DNA of 64,000 bases from Sediminispirochaeta smaragdinae DSM 11293. Lineage in GTDB: Bacteria > Spirochaetota > Spirochaetia > DSM-16054 > Sediminispirochaetaceae. Below the pieces are notes generated by a model. The model did no database searches and was not told where the DNA came from. It was given only the letters and a program-made list of their open reading frames with translations. A program made the translations under genes and the position numbers. Position 1 is the first letter of the stretch. Every line of letters begins with the position of its first letter. This document shows, piece after piece, positions 39,742-49,381 of the stretch. The stretch covers positions 186,001 through 250,000 of the forward strand of contig NC_014364.1 in the NCBI RefSeq assembly GCF_000143985.1. Direction: 5' to 3'.

Positions 39742-42162
39742 TTATTTGTCGGCCATGTTGAACTTCATTCTGGCAATAACATCGTTCTGGAGCTCTTTAT
39801 TCAAGGGAGTGAAGAAAGCACTATAGCCGGAAATCCTTACCATGAGATCCCGATATTCTTCGGGCTTTTTCTGGGCCTCTTCCAGGGTTGCATCATCGAG
39901 CACGTTGAATTGGATATGGTATTGGTAATTCTTGAAATGGGTTTTTACCAGCGCCAGGGTTCGCTTTCGGCCCTCTGCCGTTGAGAGCGTTTGCGGTGTA
40001 AGTCGCATGTTGAAGATCGATCCCTTCTGAAACCAGATACTCGGAAGTTTTGCCTCGGAGTTGATGACTGCGGTAGGGCCGTTTCGTTCCGATCCGTTTG
40101 CCGGGGATACCCCATTGTTGACCGGTTCTCCCGCTTTTCTTCCGCAGGGAAGGGCGCCCACGGATTTCCCGAAGGCTACGTTACCGGTTACAGAGCTTTG
40201 GCTCAGTGCAAAGGTTGCAGGAATTGGCCCCTTCCCGTATCGGCTGCTTTTGAATGCCTTTTGGTAGGTCGATCCCAGAAACTCGTTGATCTCCACCGTC
40301 CATTTATCCGCCGCATCATCATCGTTACCGAATTTGGGAGCCTTATGTATCATCAACTGCCGAATTTCCTCCCCACTTGGGCTGGTGGTCTGATCTTCAA
40401 AATTGGTTGATAAGGCGTGCTGCAACTGGGACAGAGAGAGGATTCCTTTTTCAAAGACGGCATATTCAATTGCGGCAAGGGAATCTCCGACCGAAATGTG
40501 GCCGGCAGCAGGACCGCCGTCGGCGGTATACACAGCCCCCCCCTCTATGAGCGATTTACCTCGCTCGATGCAGTCGTGTACCAGTGAGGAGCGGAAAGCG
40601 TTCTGGTCGTGTAGGATATGCATTTCATCACTTATATGTTCGACAATGACCTGAAGGCGCATGTAGTAAAAAAGTTGCTTTTTACATGCCTCCATGATGG
40701 CATGGGTGTCGGAAAAAGCGGTAAGATCTCCCTCTCCTTTCATGAGGGTGATGCCCGTTGCAGGATCTTTCCCGTTGTTCAGGGTCATCTCAAAAATTTT
40801 CCCGACGTTCAGCCAGGAGCCCTTTGCAGCAAAATCCCATTTTCCCGGTACGGTTGCCTCAATACACCCTACCGGAGCCCAGCCGTACTGGTCCTCCTTT
40901 TTGACACCCATGTTGTCCAGGATTCTCATGACCGCAAGATCGTTGTAGAGGGCGGGCTGTCCTCCCTTGTGGGCTTCAACGACACTGAGTGCTTTATCCA
41001 TGAATTCGTCGGAAGTCCCTTCGAACCATTTCAGTGAGACCGAAGGCTTCGTAAGTTTCAGATCGGCGGTTGCGTCGAGAATGGTGTAGGTAAGCTCATT
41101 TACTGCATCCCTGCCGTCTGCTGTTTGACCGCCGATAGCAAGATTTTCCGCAAGATGGTAGCCGGGAAAGTATTCACTATCCGCCCACGAGCGCAGCTTG
41201 TTGATTTCGTTTGCCTTGATGAAGAAGGATTCCACCAACTCAAGGGCTTTTTCCCTCGTCAGTACGCCACGTTGGATATCTCGCTGAAAATACGGCCACA
41301 GATATTGATCAAAGCGTCCCAGGGAGATTGCATGGCCGTTGGTTTCAATCTGAAGGATAAGCTGAATGAACCAAACCGCCTGGATTGCTTGCCAAAAGCT
41401 TTGTGCCGGCTTTGCCGGTACCTGCCGACAGTTTTCCGACATGGTGAGTAACTCTTTCTTGCGGACCTGATCGCGCTCTTTTTCCGCAAGATCGAGAAGC
41501 AAATCGGCGAAACGACCGGCAAAATTGATCACTGCCTTATTTGCCGTTACGACGGCCTGAAGGAACCAGTACTGCGAAATGGTTCCCGGTTCGGTGAGAT
41601 CGAGGTCTGCAATCCTTTTCTCTGCCCGCTCGATGATCCGTTCCAATCCTTGTTCCAAGACCATCTGATGATCGGGAAGTACGTTCCCCAAACCCGCTGC
41701 CGCACACCAGGTATCGTCGATGGCGTTGATCTCCCAGGCTACGCGTGCCTCTTCGGGGAGCTGACTCCAGACGTTTTCGAAAAGGGTTTTTCCTTTCCAG
41801 TAATCAATGGTGGCAAGGAGTTGTTCCTTGGTCCTCTCCGAATAGGTAAACCTATCACAGGGGCGTTCGGCAAAATGGTAGGGATCGCCGTTAAACTCCT
41901 TTATGATCCAGTCGACCGAATATTCGGGAAAAGCGGGAGCCCCTCTCGTGGTGCTGGCCTGATTTCCTACAATCAGTTCGCCATCTCTGACAAAGATCGT
42001 CATCTTATCCAGAACCTCATAAAGGGCCTGGGCTCTTCGTTTTGCAATGGGTTGACCTTCCGATTGTTTCATCGATTCGGTAAAGAGAACGGCTCTTTCC
42101 GGACAAATTTCCGGGATCTTCTCGAAAAGCCTTTCCCGTAAAGCTGCTATTCGCTTATTCAA
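39742..42162 (-). CDS. Glycyl-radical enzyme, diol dehydratase-like (substrate unassigned)
   Basis: An 806-residue pyruvate formate-lyase-like enzyme. Cys433 and Glu435 in VGCIEATVPGKW match the thiyl radical cysteine and general base of B12-independent diol dehydratases, and Gly779 in VRISGYSAFF is the radical glycine; His165 and His277 lie where dehydratases place substrate-contacting histidines. The residue after Glu is Ala, not the Pro seen in classic GCVEP dehydratases, so it may use a different polyol, choline-like or hydroxyacid substrate. It is strictly anaerobic and needs the radical-SAM activase at 45015. A LacI-type operator sits 15 nt upstream. Confidence 0.88.
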   Translation of the reverse strand: MNKRIAALRERLFEKIPEICPERAVLFTESMKQSEGQPIAKRRAQALYEVLDKMTIFVRDGELIVGNQASTTRGAPAFPEYSVDWIIKEFNGDPYHFAERPCDRFTYSERTKEQLLATIDYWKGKTLFENVWSQLPEEARVAWEINAIDDTWCAAAGLGNVLPDHQMVLEQGLERIIERAEKRIADLDLTEPGTISQYWFLQAVVTANKAVINFAGRFADLLLDLAEKERDQVRKKELLTMSENCRQVPAKPAQSFWQAIQAVWFIQLILQIETNGHAISLGRFDQYLWPYFQRDIQRGVLTREKALELVESFFIKANEINKLRSWADSEYFPGYHLAENLAIGGQTADGRDAVNELTYTILDATADLKLTKPSVSLKWFEGTSDEFMDKALSVVEAHKGGQPALYNDLAVMRILDNMGVKKEDQYGWAPVGCIEATVPGKWDFAAKGSWLNVGKIFEMTLNNGKDPATGITLMKGEGDLTAFSDTHAIMEACKKQLFYYMRLQVIVEHISDEMHILHDQNAFRSSLVHDCIERGKSLIEGGAVYTADGGPAAGHISVGDSLAAIEYAVFEKGILSLSQLQHALSTNFEDQTTSPSGEEIRQLMIHKAPKFGNDDDAADKWTVEINEFLGSTYQKAFKSSRYGKGPIPATFALSQSSVTGNVAFGKSVGALPCGRKAGEPVNNGVSPANGSERNGPTAVINSEAKLPSIWFQKGSIFNMRLTPQTLSTAEGRKRTLALVKTHFKNYQYHIQFNVLDDATLEEAQKKPEEYRDLMVRISGYSAFFTPLNKELQNDVIARMKFNMADK

Positions 42163-42176
42163 ATGAGTCCTCCTTA

Positions 42177-42207
42177 TGAAAACGATTTCATTCGTTTATG
42201 TAGCATA
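42177..42207 (-). promoter_or_regulatory. Promoter -10 and LacI-type operator of the glycyl-radical enzyme gene
   Basis: On the minus strand TGAAATCGTTTTCA (42190 to 42177) lies directly before the AAGGAGGACT ribosome binding site. Upstream is a TATGCT -10 (42207-42202), with TTGCGG (42230-42225) 17 bp further up. The operator matches those at 43934, 47424 and 47570. Confidence 0.72.
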
Positions 42208-42237
42208 ACACACAAGCGAAGACTCCGCAACGAAAAA

Positions 42238-43017
42238 CTATCTTACGTAGTCTACTGTTATTCCTTTTTCTTTCAGGAGGCGATGATACTCAGTCGGGAT
42301 CGATTCATTGGTAAAGATTCTGGAGAACTGTTCAATATCGGCAAAATGGCAGGAATGCACGACATCGAATTTGGAGGAATCCATAAGGAGAAAGGCTTCG
42401 GCAGTATTGTTCATTGCAGCCTTTTTGGTTATGCACTCGCTTTGGTGGGCACAGGTAACACCCAGTCTCTGGTGATAGCCGCTTGCAGATATGAATGCTT
42501 TTCGGGTTCTGTTGTGTTGCAATACCGGTGAGGTCTGGCTCAGCTCCAGAATAGTGGTTTTTCGGCTATAATGCCCTCCCGTTAGAAGCACCTCGATATT
42601 TTTGTGGCTGGCAACTGCAAGGAAGATATTGATGGAATAACAGACGACGGTTAATCGAATATCAGGCGGCAACATTGAGGCAAATGTCTCGGTAGTAGAG
42701 CCGGCGTCGATGAATATGATATCGTCTTCTTCGACAAAGTTAAGAGCATGGCGTGCAATTGCCTTTTTTTCGTCGATGTTGCGAGTTTCGGCAACGGCAA
42801 GCATATAATCCGACAGTCCTCCCGCCATACCGCCGGAATTGGAAACGACGACGCCGTGAAGTACCTTTACGGTGCCGTCCTGGGCAAGGATTTCGATATC
42901 GCGGCGCGTTGTCATGGGAGAAACATGCAAGCGATCGGAAATTTCCGATATCTTCATGGAACGTTCGAGTTGTATCATCTTTTTTAACGCGTCCAGACGT
43001 TTTTCTTTGTTGCCCAT
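42238..43017 (-). CDS. DeoR-family sugar regulator (DeoR-2)
   Basis: A 259-residue DeoR-type regulator, start ATG 43017 (MGNKEKRLDALKKM); the frame continuing to 43131 crosses the divergent promoter. SMKISEISDRLHVSPMTTRRDIEILA is the helix-turn-helix and IIFIDAGSTTETFASMLPPD the effector domain start. It is divergent from the class II aldolase gene and the palindrome at 43095-43107, and shares its layout and 30-40 percent apparent similarity with DeoR-1. It likely responds to a sugar phosphate from the same pathway. Confidence 0.88.
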   Translation of the reverse strand: MGNKEKRLDALKKMIQLERSMKISEISDRLHVSPMTTRRDIEILAQDGTVKVLHGVVVSNSGGMAGGLSDYMLAVAETRNIDEKKAIARHALNFVEEDDIIFIDAGSTTETFASMLPPDIRLTVVCYSINIFLAVASHKNIEVLLTGGHYSRKTTILELSQTSPVLQHNRTRKAFISASGYHQRLGVTCAHQSECITKKAAMNNTAEAFLLMDSSKFDVVHSCHFADIEQFSRIFTNESIPTEYHRLLKEKGITVDYVR

Positions 43018-43073
43018 TGGCTCATTATATCGATTTATAAATGAAAAGTAAATTATTAGTTTGTGTTTGTTAA

Positions 43074-43107
43074 TTGACATAATTGGTTTTTTGTGTAATA
43101 TTATTAC
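43074..43107 (+). promoter_or_regulatory. Promoter and palindrome of the aldolase gene
   Basis: TTGACA (43074-43079) and TAATAT (43096-43101) are 16 bp apart. GTAAT-ATT-ATTAC (43095-43107) is an inverted repeat over the -10 box and is the likely DeoR-2 site. Confidence 0.68.
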
Positions 43108-43142
43108 CATAAAATGATGCAAACATACCATTTGGAGGCTAT

Positions 43143-43820
43143 ATGATGGGCAGAGTAAAGCAGGAGTTAAAAGAGCTTATTGTTTCAACTGGTGTTGAAA
43201 TGATTAAGACGGGTATTACCGTAGGGACATGGGGGAACATCAGCTATCGAGACCCTGAGACCGATTATATGTACATCAGCCCCAGCGGTATGGATTATAT
43301 GAAGGTAAAAACTGACCATGTCGTTGTCATGGACCTTGATCTGAATATTATTGAGGGTGAGGCAGAGCCTTCCATTGAAAAGCATATGCACGTTGCGGTG
43401 TACAAGGCACGTCCGGATGCCCATGCTGTTATTCATACCCATCCGACGTTTTCCACCGTTTTTGGTGTTGCGGGTTTACCCCTGCCTGCGGTAAGCGAAG
43501 ATTTTGTTCAGATCGTGGGCGAAGAGATTGCTATTGCTTCTCCCTATGCCCTGCCCGGTACTCCCGAGCTGGGAGAGGTTGCCGTGAAGGGTCTCGGAAA
43601 AAATGGTGCCGTTCTGCTTCCCGGTCATGGTGCTCTCATTGCCGCTGCGAACATGCCTATGGCACTTAAGATCAGTACGGTTCTTGAGAAAAATGCACAG
43701 ATATATCTCTATGCGAAGTTGTTGGGTAATGGCATCCGCCTCTTCTCCAGAGAAGAGATCGATGCAATGCAGAATTTTGCAAAAAACCATTACGGCAAAA
43801 AAAATCAAGAACTTGTATAA
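43143..43820 (+). CDS. Class II aldolase, L-fuculose/L-rhamnulose-phosphate aldolase type
   Basis: A 225-residue zinc aldolase. The metal ligands His98 and His100 in VIHTHPTFSTV and His162 in LLPGHGALIAA are intact, with Glu79 in EPSIEKHMH as the catalytic acid. TVGTWGNISYRD and YISPSGMDY are the phosphate-binding loop region of FucA-like enzymes. It splits a ketose 1-phosphate into dihydroxyacetone phosphate and lactaldehyde or glycolaldehyde. The latter after reduction would be substrate for a diol dehydratase. It is alone after DeoR-2, followed by an imperfect inverted repeat at 43845-43898. Confidence 0.9.
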   Translation: MMGRVKQELKELIVSTGVEMIKTGITVGTWGNISYRDPETDYMYISPSGMDYMKVKTDHVVVMDLDLNIIEGEAEPSIEKHMHVAVYKARPDAHAVIHTHPTFSTVFGVAGLPLPAVSEDFVQIVGEEIAIASPYALPGTPELGEVAVKGLGKNGAVLLPGHGALIAAANMPMALKISTVLEKNAQIYLYAKLLGNGIRLFSREEIDAMQNFAKNHYGKKNQELV

Positions 43821-43844
43821 AAAAACCGACTTTGCGTTCAGATA

Positions 43845-43898
43845 ATCAGATCGGAAAGCCTTGGCCACAAAAATAGGACGAAGGCTTCCTGATCTGAT
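43845..43898 (+). repeat. Imperfect inverted repeat between aldolase and lacI genes
   Basis: ATCAGATCGGAAAGCCTT and AAGGCTTCCTGATCTGAT pair with two mismatches around an 18-nt loop. It ends 1 nt before the -35 box of the lacI promoter and may terminate the aldolase transcript. No T run follows. Confidence 0.6.
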
Positions 43899-43899
43899 C

Positions 43900-43947
43900 T
43901 TGACAGAAAAGTAATTCACCCCTTAGAATAAGTTGAAAACGTTTTCA
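43900..43947 (+). promoter_or_regulatory. Promoter and perfect LacI-type operator of the lacI operon
   Basis: TTGACA (43900-43905), 18-bp spacer, TAGAAT (43924-43929). TGAAAACGTTTTCA (43934-43947) is a perfect 14-bp palindrome over the predicted start site, of the type bound by LacI/GalR proteins, so the operon is probably self-repressed. Confidence 0.78.
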
Positions 43948-43960
43948 CTTCTAGAGGGCT

Positions 43961-44998
43961 ATGATGAGCAGGTATACTATTACTGAATTTGCGAAAATCT
44001 GCGGAACCTCGCCGGCAACTGTTTCCCGCGTGTTGAATAACCCTGAATTGGTTGCGGCTCCTTTGCGTAAGCATGTTGAGGAAAAAATGAAGGAATTGGG
44101 CTATAAACCGAATCCTTTTGCCTCAAAGCTTAGTTCCAAATCAAGCTGGGGGCTTGCTCTTTTTGTCTTCGACATTCTAAATCCGTTTTTTGCCTTAATT
44201 GTCAGAAGGATTAGTCATCTTGCCATGGAGCAGGGGATTCCTCTTACGATTTGTGACACCGAGAATAATGCGGACAAGGAACGAATTTATCTTGATTACC
44301 TATTGGATAATAAAATTGCGGGTGTGATTTTTGCCGAAGGTATATCCCTTCCAACCATCGAGCGGGCTCAGCACTATACCGAAACGGTCCTGATTGATCG
44401 TCATTCTCAGGAAGGCTTTGTCTCCGAAGTTAGCAGTGATAACTATACCGGAGGACGACAGGCCACGGAATATCTTTTGCAGTTGAATCATCAACGGATT
44501 GCTTTTATCAGTGGGCCGGAAAACTGGCCTTCGGTAGAAGATCGCTTTCACGGATATCGCGATGCACTCGATGCATATGGAGTTCCCTTTCATCCGGAAT
44601 TGGTCTATCAGGGGGATTTGCGATATGAATCGGGAATTTCCGCTATTGAGTATTTCCTGACGCTGCCCGAATGGCCTACCGCCATTTTCAGTGCGAATGA
44701 TCAAATGGCCTACGGTGCCATGAGCAAGGCTCGCCACTTAAATATTGCCATTCCCGAGGATATTTCTCTTGTCGGCTTTGACGACATTCCGTTTCACAAT
44801 TTTTTTCAGGCCAACTTAACAACGGTGAAACAGGATATTCCCGCATTATGCGAAAATGCTTTCTCTATTCTTATCGGCAAGGTAAATAATGGTTCCCAAG
44901 GCGGGATTGAAAAACGGGTTGTTGTACCAACGACCTTAAAAATAGGCGATACCTGTAGGAAGCTGGTCGGATCCGTCAAAAGGCCGGCAATTCGATAA
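43961..44998 (+). CDS. LacI/GalR-family transcriptional regulator
   Basis: A 345-residue regulator. TITEFAKICGTSPATVSRVLNNPELV (residues 5-30) is the DNA-binding helix-turn-helix with hinge; the rest is a periplasmic-binding-like domain with NPFFALIVRRISHLA, SSDNYTGGRQATEYLL, ISGPENWPSVEDRFHGY and VGFDDIPFHNFFQANLTTV. It heads an operon with the glycyl-radical activase, DUF4037 and DUF4125 genes. Operators of one pattern lie in front of this gene, of the glycyl-radical enzyme and of ABC operon 2, making it the probable regulator of all three. Confidence 0.92.
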   Translation: MMSRYTITEFAKICGTSPATVSRVLNNPELVAAPLRKHVEEKMKELGYKPNPFASKLSSKSSWGLALFVFDILNPFFALIVRRISHLAMEQGIPLTICDTENNADKERIYLDYLLDNKIAGVIFAEGISLPTIERAQHYTETVLIDRHSQEGFVSEVSSDNYTGGRQATEYLLQLNHQRIAFISGPENWPSVEDRFHGYRDALDAYGVPFHPELVYQGDLRYESGISAIEYFLTLPEWPTAIFSANDQMAYGAMSKARHLNIAIPEDISLVGFDDIPFHNFFQANLTTVKQDIPALCENAFSILIGKVNNGSQGGIEKRVVVPTTLKIGDTCRKLVGSVKRPAIR

Positions 44999-45014
44999 GA
45001 GGGAAGGTTGTATC

Positions 45015-45932
45015 GTGGCCGAGAATCTGACGATATTTGAACTTGAGCGTTATGCCCTGGAGGATGGCCCCGGGATCAGGACGGTCGTCTTTTTTAAGGG
45101 ATGTAATCTGCATTGCCTCTGGTGCCAGAACCCTGAGTCTCAGCAACGTCGGCCTCAGGTTCTTTACTATCGAAAACAGTGTGTCGGTTGTGGAAAGTGT
45201 ATTGAGACCTGCCCTGCCGGGGCAATAGATACGGCTTCTGACCTTGGTTTTGTGACGATTCACGACCGCTGCACGCTTTGTGCCAGCTGTGTGGATGCCT
45301 GTTTTTATAATGCAAGGCGAATTGCCGGCGAAGTCCGAAGCTCCGAGGATATTATGCGGGAGATCATGAAAGACCAAAGCTTTTATGAGAATTCCGGCGG
45401 TGGTGTTACCTTTTCCGGCGGAGAGCCCTTACTGCAAATCGAGGGGCTTGTTGATCTTGCCTCCCGTTGTCGCTCCGAGGGAATCCATACGGCGTTGGAA
45501 ACGGCTGGTAGTGTCCCTTGGGATCGCTTCGAGCGTATTTTTCCCTATATGAATCTGATCTATTTTGATGTGAAGCATATCGATCCTCTGGTGCATGAGC
45601 GTGTTGTCGGTGCACCGAACGGTGTCATTCTGAATAATCTGATCAGGCTGAGTCGTGAATTTGAGCCAGTCATTGTCCGAATCCCTGTCATTCCGGGGGT
45701 AAATGATTCGCCTGAGGTAATAGGGGATATCTGCTCCTTTCTTTCCACCCGAACGAGGGTGCGGAAGGTAGAACTTCTGCCTTTTCACCGATTGGGATCG
45801 GGAAAATATGCGGCCCTCGGCCGTGAGGATTCCATGGAGGGCGTTCCGAGTTTGGATAAGGCTGCCTGCCTTCCTCTTGCCGGACTTGGTAAGCGGTTTG
45901 GTCTTGATATCACCGTAGGTGCGGGGCATTGA
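45015..45932 (+). CDS. Glycyl-radical enzyme activating protein (radical SAM)
   Basis: A 305-residue radical SAM enzyme with CNLHCLWC (Cys30, 34, 37) for the SAM-binding 4Fe-4S cluster and two more ferredoxin-type sites, CVGCGKCIETC (Cys56-66) and CTLCASCVDAC (Cys86-96), as in dehydratase-type activases but not in the pyruvate formate-lyase activase. SGGGVTFSGGEPLLQ and YFDVKHIDPLVHERVVG are family motifs. It places the radical on Gly779 of the enzyme at 39742. It starts at GTG 45015, 16 nt after lacI, and overlaps DUF4037 by 4 nt. Confidence 0.93.
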   Translation: MAENLTIFELERYALEDGPGIRTVVFFKGCNLHCLWCQNPESQQRRPQVLYYRKQCVGCGKCIETCPAGAIDTASDLGFVTIHDRCTLCASCVDACFYNARRIAGEVRSSEDIMREIMKDQSFYENSGGGVTFSGGEPLLQIEGLVDLASRCRSEGIHTALETAGSVPWDRFERIFPYMNLIYFDVKHIDPLVHERVVGAPNGVILNNLIRLSREFEPVIVRIPVIPGVNDSPEVIGDICSFLSTRTRVRKVELLPFHRLGSGKYAALGREDSMEGVPSLDKAACLPLAGLGKRFGLDITVGAGH

Positions 45933-46858
45933 TGAAGGGGCTTGCCCTTTCAAAACTTTTTTATCACGATCGGGTTTTGCCCTCATTCCGGGAACATTTC
46001 CCCGATGATATTTCTTCCATGGCCTTTGGATTGGTTGGCCATGGTTCCGAATGTTACGGTTTTGACGACGAGTTCTCCCGCGATCACGATTGGGGTGCTC
46101 GTCTCTGCCTTTGGCTTCCCGCGGGAACGCCGGAGGAGAAAATCCATGCTATGGAAAAGCTCTATCGTAGTCTTGAGGGACCTTTCGGTGGTTTTGGGGC
46201 GGTGCGGCGTTTGGATCCCGCTGTGGGCAGGGATGGTGTCATGACCGTGCCCTTCTTTTTTGAACACCTGATAGGCAGTCCGTCCCCTCCGGAGACGATC
46301 AAGGAGTGGATGGCAATGCGAGAAGAGGGGCTCTCACTTGCCACCAATGGTGATATTTTCTTCGATGGTTCAGGAGAGATAGGTGCTTTTCGGGAGAGTC
46401 TGAACCATTATTTCCCCAGGGATCTGTGGTTGAAAAAGATCGCCTCCCGCTGTTTTGCCTTTAGCCAGTACGGACAATACAATCTGTCAAGAGCACTGCT
46501 TCGGTCCGATATCCCGTTGCTCCAATATACACGGGCCTCTGCGCTTAAGGAGGCCGCCGCCCTCTTTTTTTTACTTCGTCGTCGTTACCGGCCCTACTAT
46601 AAATGGCTCTTCCATGCGCTTTCTCTGGAGGGGCCGGAAGGAGAGCTTCTTGCGCGGTATATCAACATGGCCGCCTCTCTTTCCGATCCGGGAACGCTCA
46701 AGGAGTCTATCGAGGCCATCGCCCGTTTCATGGTTACCCAATTGGAGGAGCGTGGACTTTCTTTTGCCTGCGGAGCCTTTTTACAGGAGTACGGTTTTCA
46801 CATAACCGAAATGATTGAAACCCCTTGGTTACGGAGCGGATCGCAGATTATTGAGTAA
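45929..46858 (+). CDS. DUF4037 protein (nucleotidyltransferase-like)
   Basis: A 309-residue soluble protein. GHGSECYGFDDEFSRDHDWG near residues 37-56 looks like the GS(x)n-DxD active site of a nucleotidyltransferase; Ser40, Asp46, Asp52 and Asp54 could bind a metal-nucleotide. This family commonly sits beside glycyl-radical activases and DUF4125. What it modifies is not known. The start overlaps the activase stop by 4 nt. A role in enzyme assembly or regulation is inference from context. Confidence 0.75.
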   Translation: MMKGLALSKLFYHDRVLPSFREHFPDDISSMAFGLVGHGSECYGFDDEFSRDHDWGARLCLWLPAGTPEEKIHAMEKLYRSLEGPFGGFGAVRRLDPAVGRDGVMTVPFFFEHLIGSPSPPETIKEWMAMREEGLSLATNGDIFFDGSGEIGAFRESLNHYFPRDLWLKKIASRCFAFSQYGQYNLSRALLRSDIPLLQYTRASALKEAAALFFLLRRRYRPYYKWLFHALSLEGPEGELLARYINMAASLSDPGTLKESIEAIARFMVTQLEERGLSFACGAFLQEYGFHITEMIETPWLRSGSQIIE

Positions 46859-46868
46859 GGAGGTACGT

Positions 46869-47420
46869 ATGGATCAAGCCCAAAAACGTATTATTGCAGA
46901 AATTCTTGATAGGGAAGTGGCCATGTTTTTGCGAGTTCCCGCACGGCAAGAGCCTTCTTGCAGGGCTCATCTTGATGACATGCAGTTACATCGGCGGGGG
47001 CAATTCTCTGTCTGGTCGCTTTCCTGTTGTGAGAGCTACCTTCGGGACCTTCGGCGGGCGGAGGAGGAAGGACGAAATCTTATGACGATAAAGTATGCGA
47101 GAATGGAAGACCTCATCCCTCCGGTAAGCCAGAGCAAGCGGATCCCTGAGATTGTTTCCAGATTTGTAGGTTGGCAACGCGAGATGCTCTCCCATTATCC
47201 GAATATCATGCGAGGCGGCCGCGATATCGATGATTTTGCAAATTATCTTAGATGCGAATTGGAAACCTATTCCGATGCCACTCTTGAACTACTTTGGAAG
47301 GATGTCGACGCTTTTTCACGGAAAAAGCAAAATATGTCAAAAGCGATCTATGAATTCCTGGCCCGTCAGTCGGGCTACACGAATATCGACGAGATGGAAA
47401 AACGACTTAAAAAATCGTAA
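46869..47420 (+). CDS. DUF4125 family protein
   Basis: A 183-residue soluble protein with a strong AAGGAGGTACGT ribosome binding site before ATG 46869. The DUF4125 pattern includes LHRRGQFSVWSLSCCESYLRDLRRAEEEGRNLMTIKYARME and REMLSHYPNIMRGGRDI. It contains conserved Cys, His and Asp residues but no motif of known chemistry. The tight pairing with DUF4037 and the activase suggests a common task around the glycyl-radical system. Confidence 0.75.
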   Translation: MDQAQKRIIAEILDREVAMFLRVPARQEPSCRAHLDDMQLHRRGQFSVWSLSCCESYLRDLRRAEEEGRNLMTIKYARMEDLIPPVSQSKRIPEIVSRFVGWQREMLSHYPNIMRGGRDIDDFANYLRCELETYSDATLELLWKDVDAFSRKKQNMSKAIYEFLARQSGYTNIDEMEKRLKKS

Positions 47421-47423
47421 TAC

Positions 47424-47437
47424 TGCAATCGATTTCA
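47424..47437. promoter_or_regulatory. Upstream LacI-type operator of sugar ABC operon 2
   Basis: TGCAATCGATTTCA matches the palindrome consensus at 12 of 14 positions. Its centre is 146 bp from the centre of the operator at 47570-47583, about 13.9 DNA turns. Confidence 0.6.
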
Positions 47438-47523
47438 TATTGTGTTGTTGTTGTCTTGGAAAAAAATGTAAACTTTCTACCATAAAATGATAATAAGTGA
47501 GAATTTCGTCGGTGAAATTGTAG

Positions 47524-48588
<1,065 letters not shown>

Positions 48589-48616
48589 CGAAATCGTCTT
48601 TCCGATCTTGATTTTG

Positions 48617-48644
48617 GGGCCCGGACCTATTCCTTTCCGGGCCC
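48617..48644 (+). terminator. GC-rich hairpin between the SBP-2 and DUF2291 genes
   Basis: GGGCCCGGA and TCCGGGCCC form a 9-bp stem around a 10-nt loop. Without a full T run it probably stabilises the binding-protein message and limits read-through. Confidence 0.65.
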
Positions 48645-48681
48645 TTCCATACACAACTGTTTTTACGAACCTGGAGTGGAC

Positions 48682-49380
48682 ATGATGATGAGAGAAAGGA
48701 CATTGTGCTCTTTCGTAATGCTGCTTATTGGAATAGCCGTTCTGTTGAGTGGATGTACGATAAAAAAGATCAGTGAGCTCGATGAGCAGCAAGGCGATGA
48801 ATACTCGACATGGACGAAAAGTGGAAAAGCCTTTGATCCCGTTGCGTATGTTGATTCAATATGGGATACAAAGTTGATTCCTGCCTTTAAGGAAGAATCT
48901 TGTGATTTTGAAACATTGCTTGCCGCACTCAAGAAGGACCCCGAGACGGCCACCCAAGAATACGGGCTCATGAGCAAGGCCGGCGGCATGGGGGTTACCT
49001 TTAAGATTACGGGCAGTGCCAGGGTTGTTTCCTATGATGATTCGTCCCGGAACGGATTGCTTTTACTTGATACCCCGCCTTACGAGGGAACGGTCGATGC
49101 AAAAATGCAGGTGGGCCCTGTGATTAGAAATACGGCTATTCGTGATTCGGTTTCCTTTATTCGCTTTACCGAGGTGGGGAATCAGCTTCAGTTTGCCAGT
49201 CTGGCCGACGAATTGAATGCACGAATGAAAAAAGAAGCGGTAGAACCGCTTGATCTTTCTTCAATAGCGGGTAAAGAGATCAACTACTATGGCGCCTTCA
49301 AGTTGGAGGATGATGATTCTTTGGATGATGTTGTCATAACACCGGTAATCATCGAGCCGACTATTGCGGGTGGAGCGTAG
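48682..49380 (+). CDS. DUF2291-type lipoprotein of a sugar ABC operon
   Basis: A 232-residue protein with a lipobox LLSGC (Cys about residue 22), so it is membrane-anchored on the outside. The body matches DUF2291, a family typically found between the binding protein and ATPase of ribose-like importers; GMGVTFKITGSARVV and GPVIRNTAIRDSVSFIRFTEVGNQLQFA are its conserved parts. ATG 48682 is chosen for its CTGGAG ribosome binding site; a GTG at 48676 is also in frame. It could help loading or folding of the importer. Confidence 0.83.
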   Translation: MMMRERTLCSFVMLLIGIAVLLSGCTIKKISELDEQQGDEYSTWTKSGKAFDPVAYVDSIWDTKLIPAFKEESCDFETLLAALKKDPETATQEYGLMSKAGGMGVTFKITGSARVVSYDDSSRNGLLLLDTPPYEGTVDAKMQVGPVIRNTAIRDSVSFIRFTEVGNQLQFASLADELNARMKKEAVEPLDLSSIAGKEINYYGAFKLEDDDSLDDVVITPVIIEPTIAGGA

Positions 49381-49381
49381 C

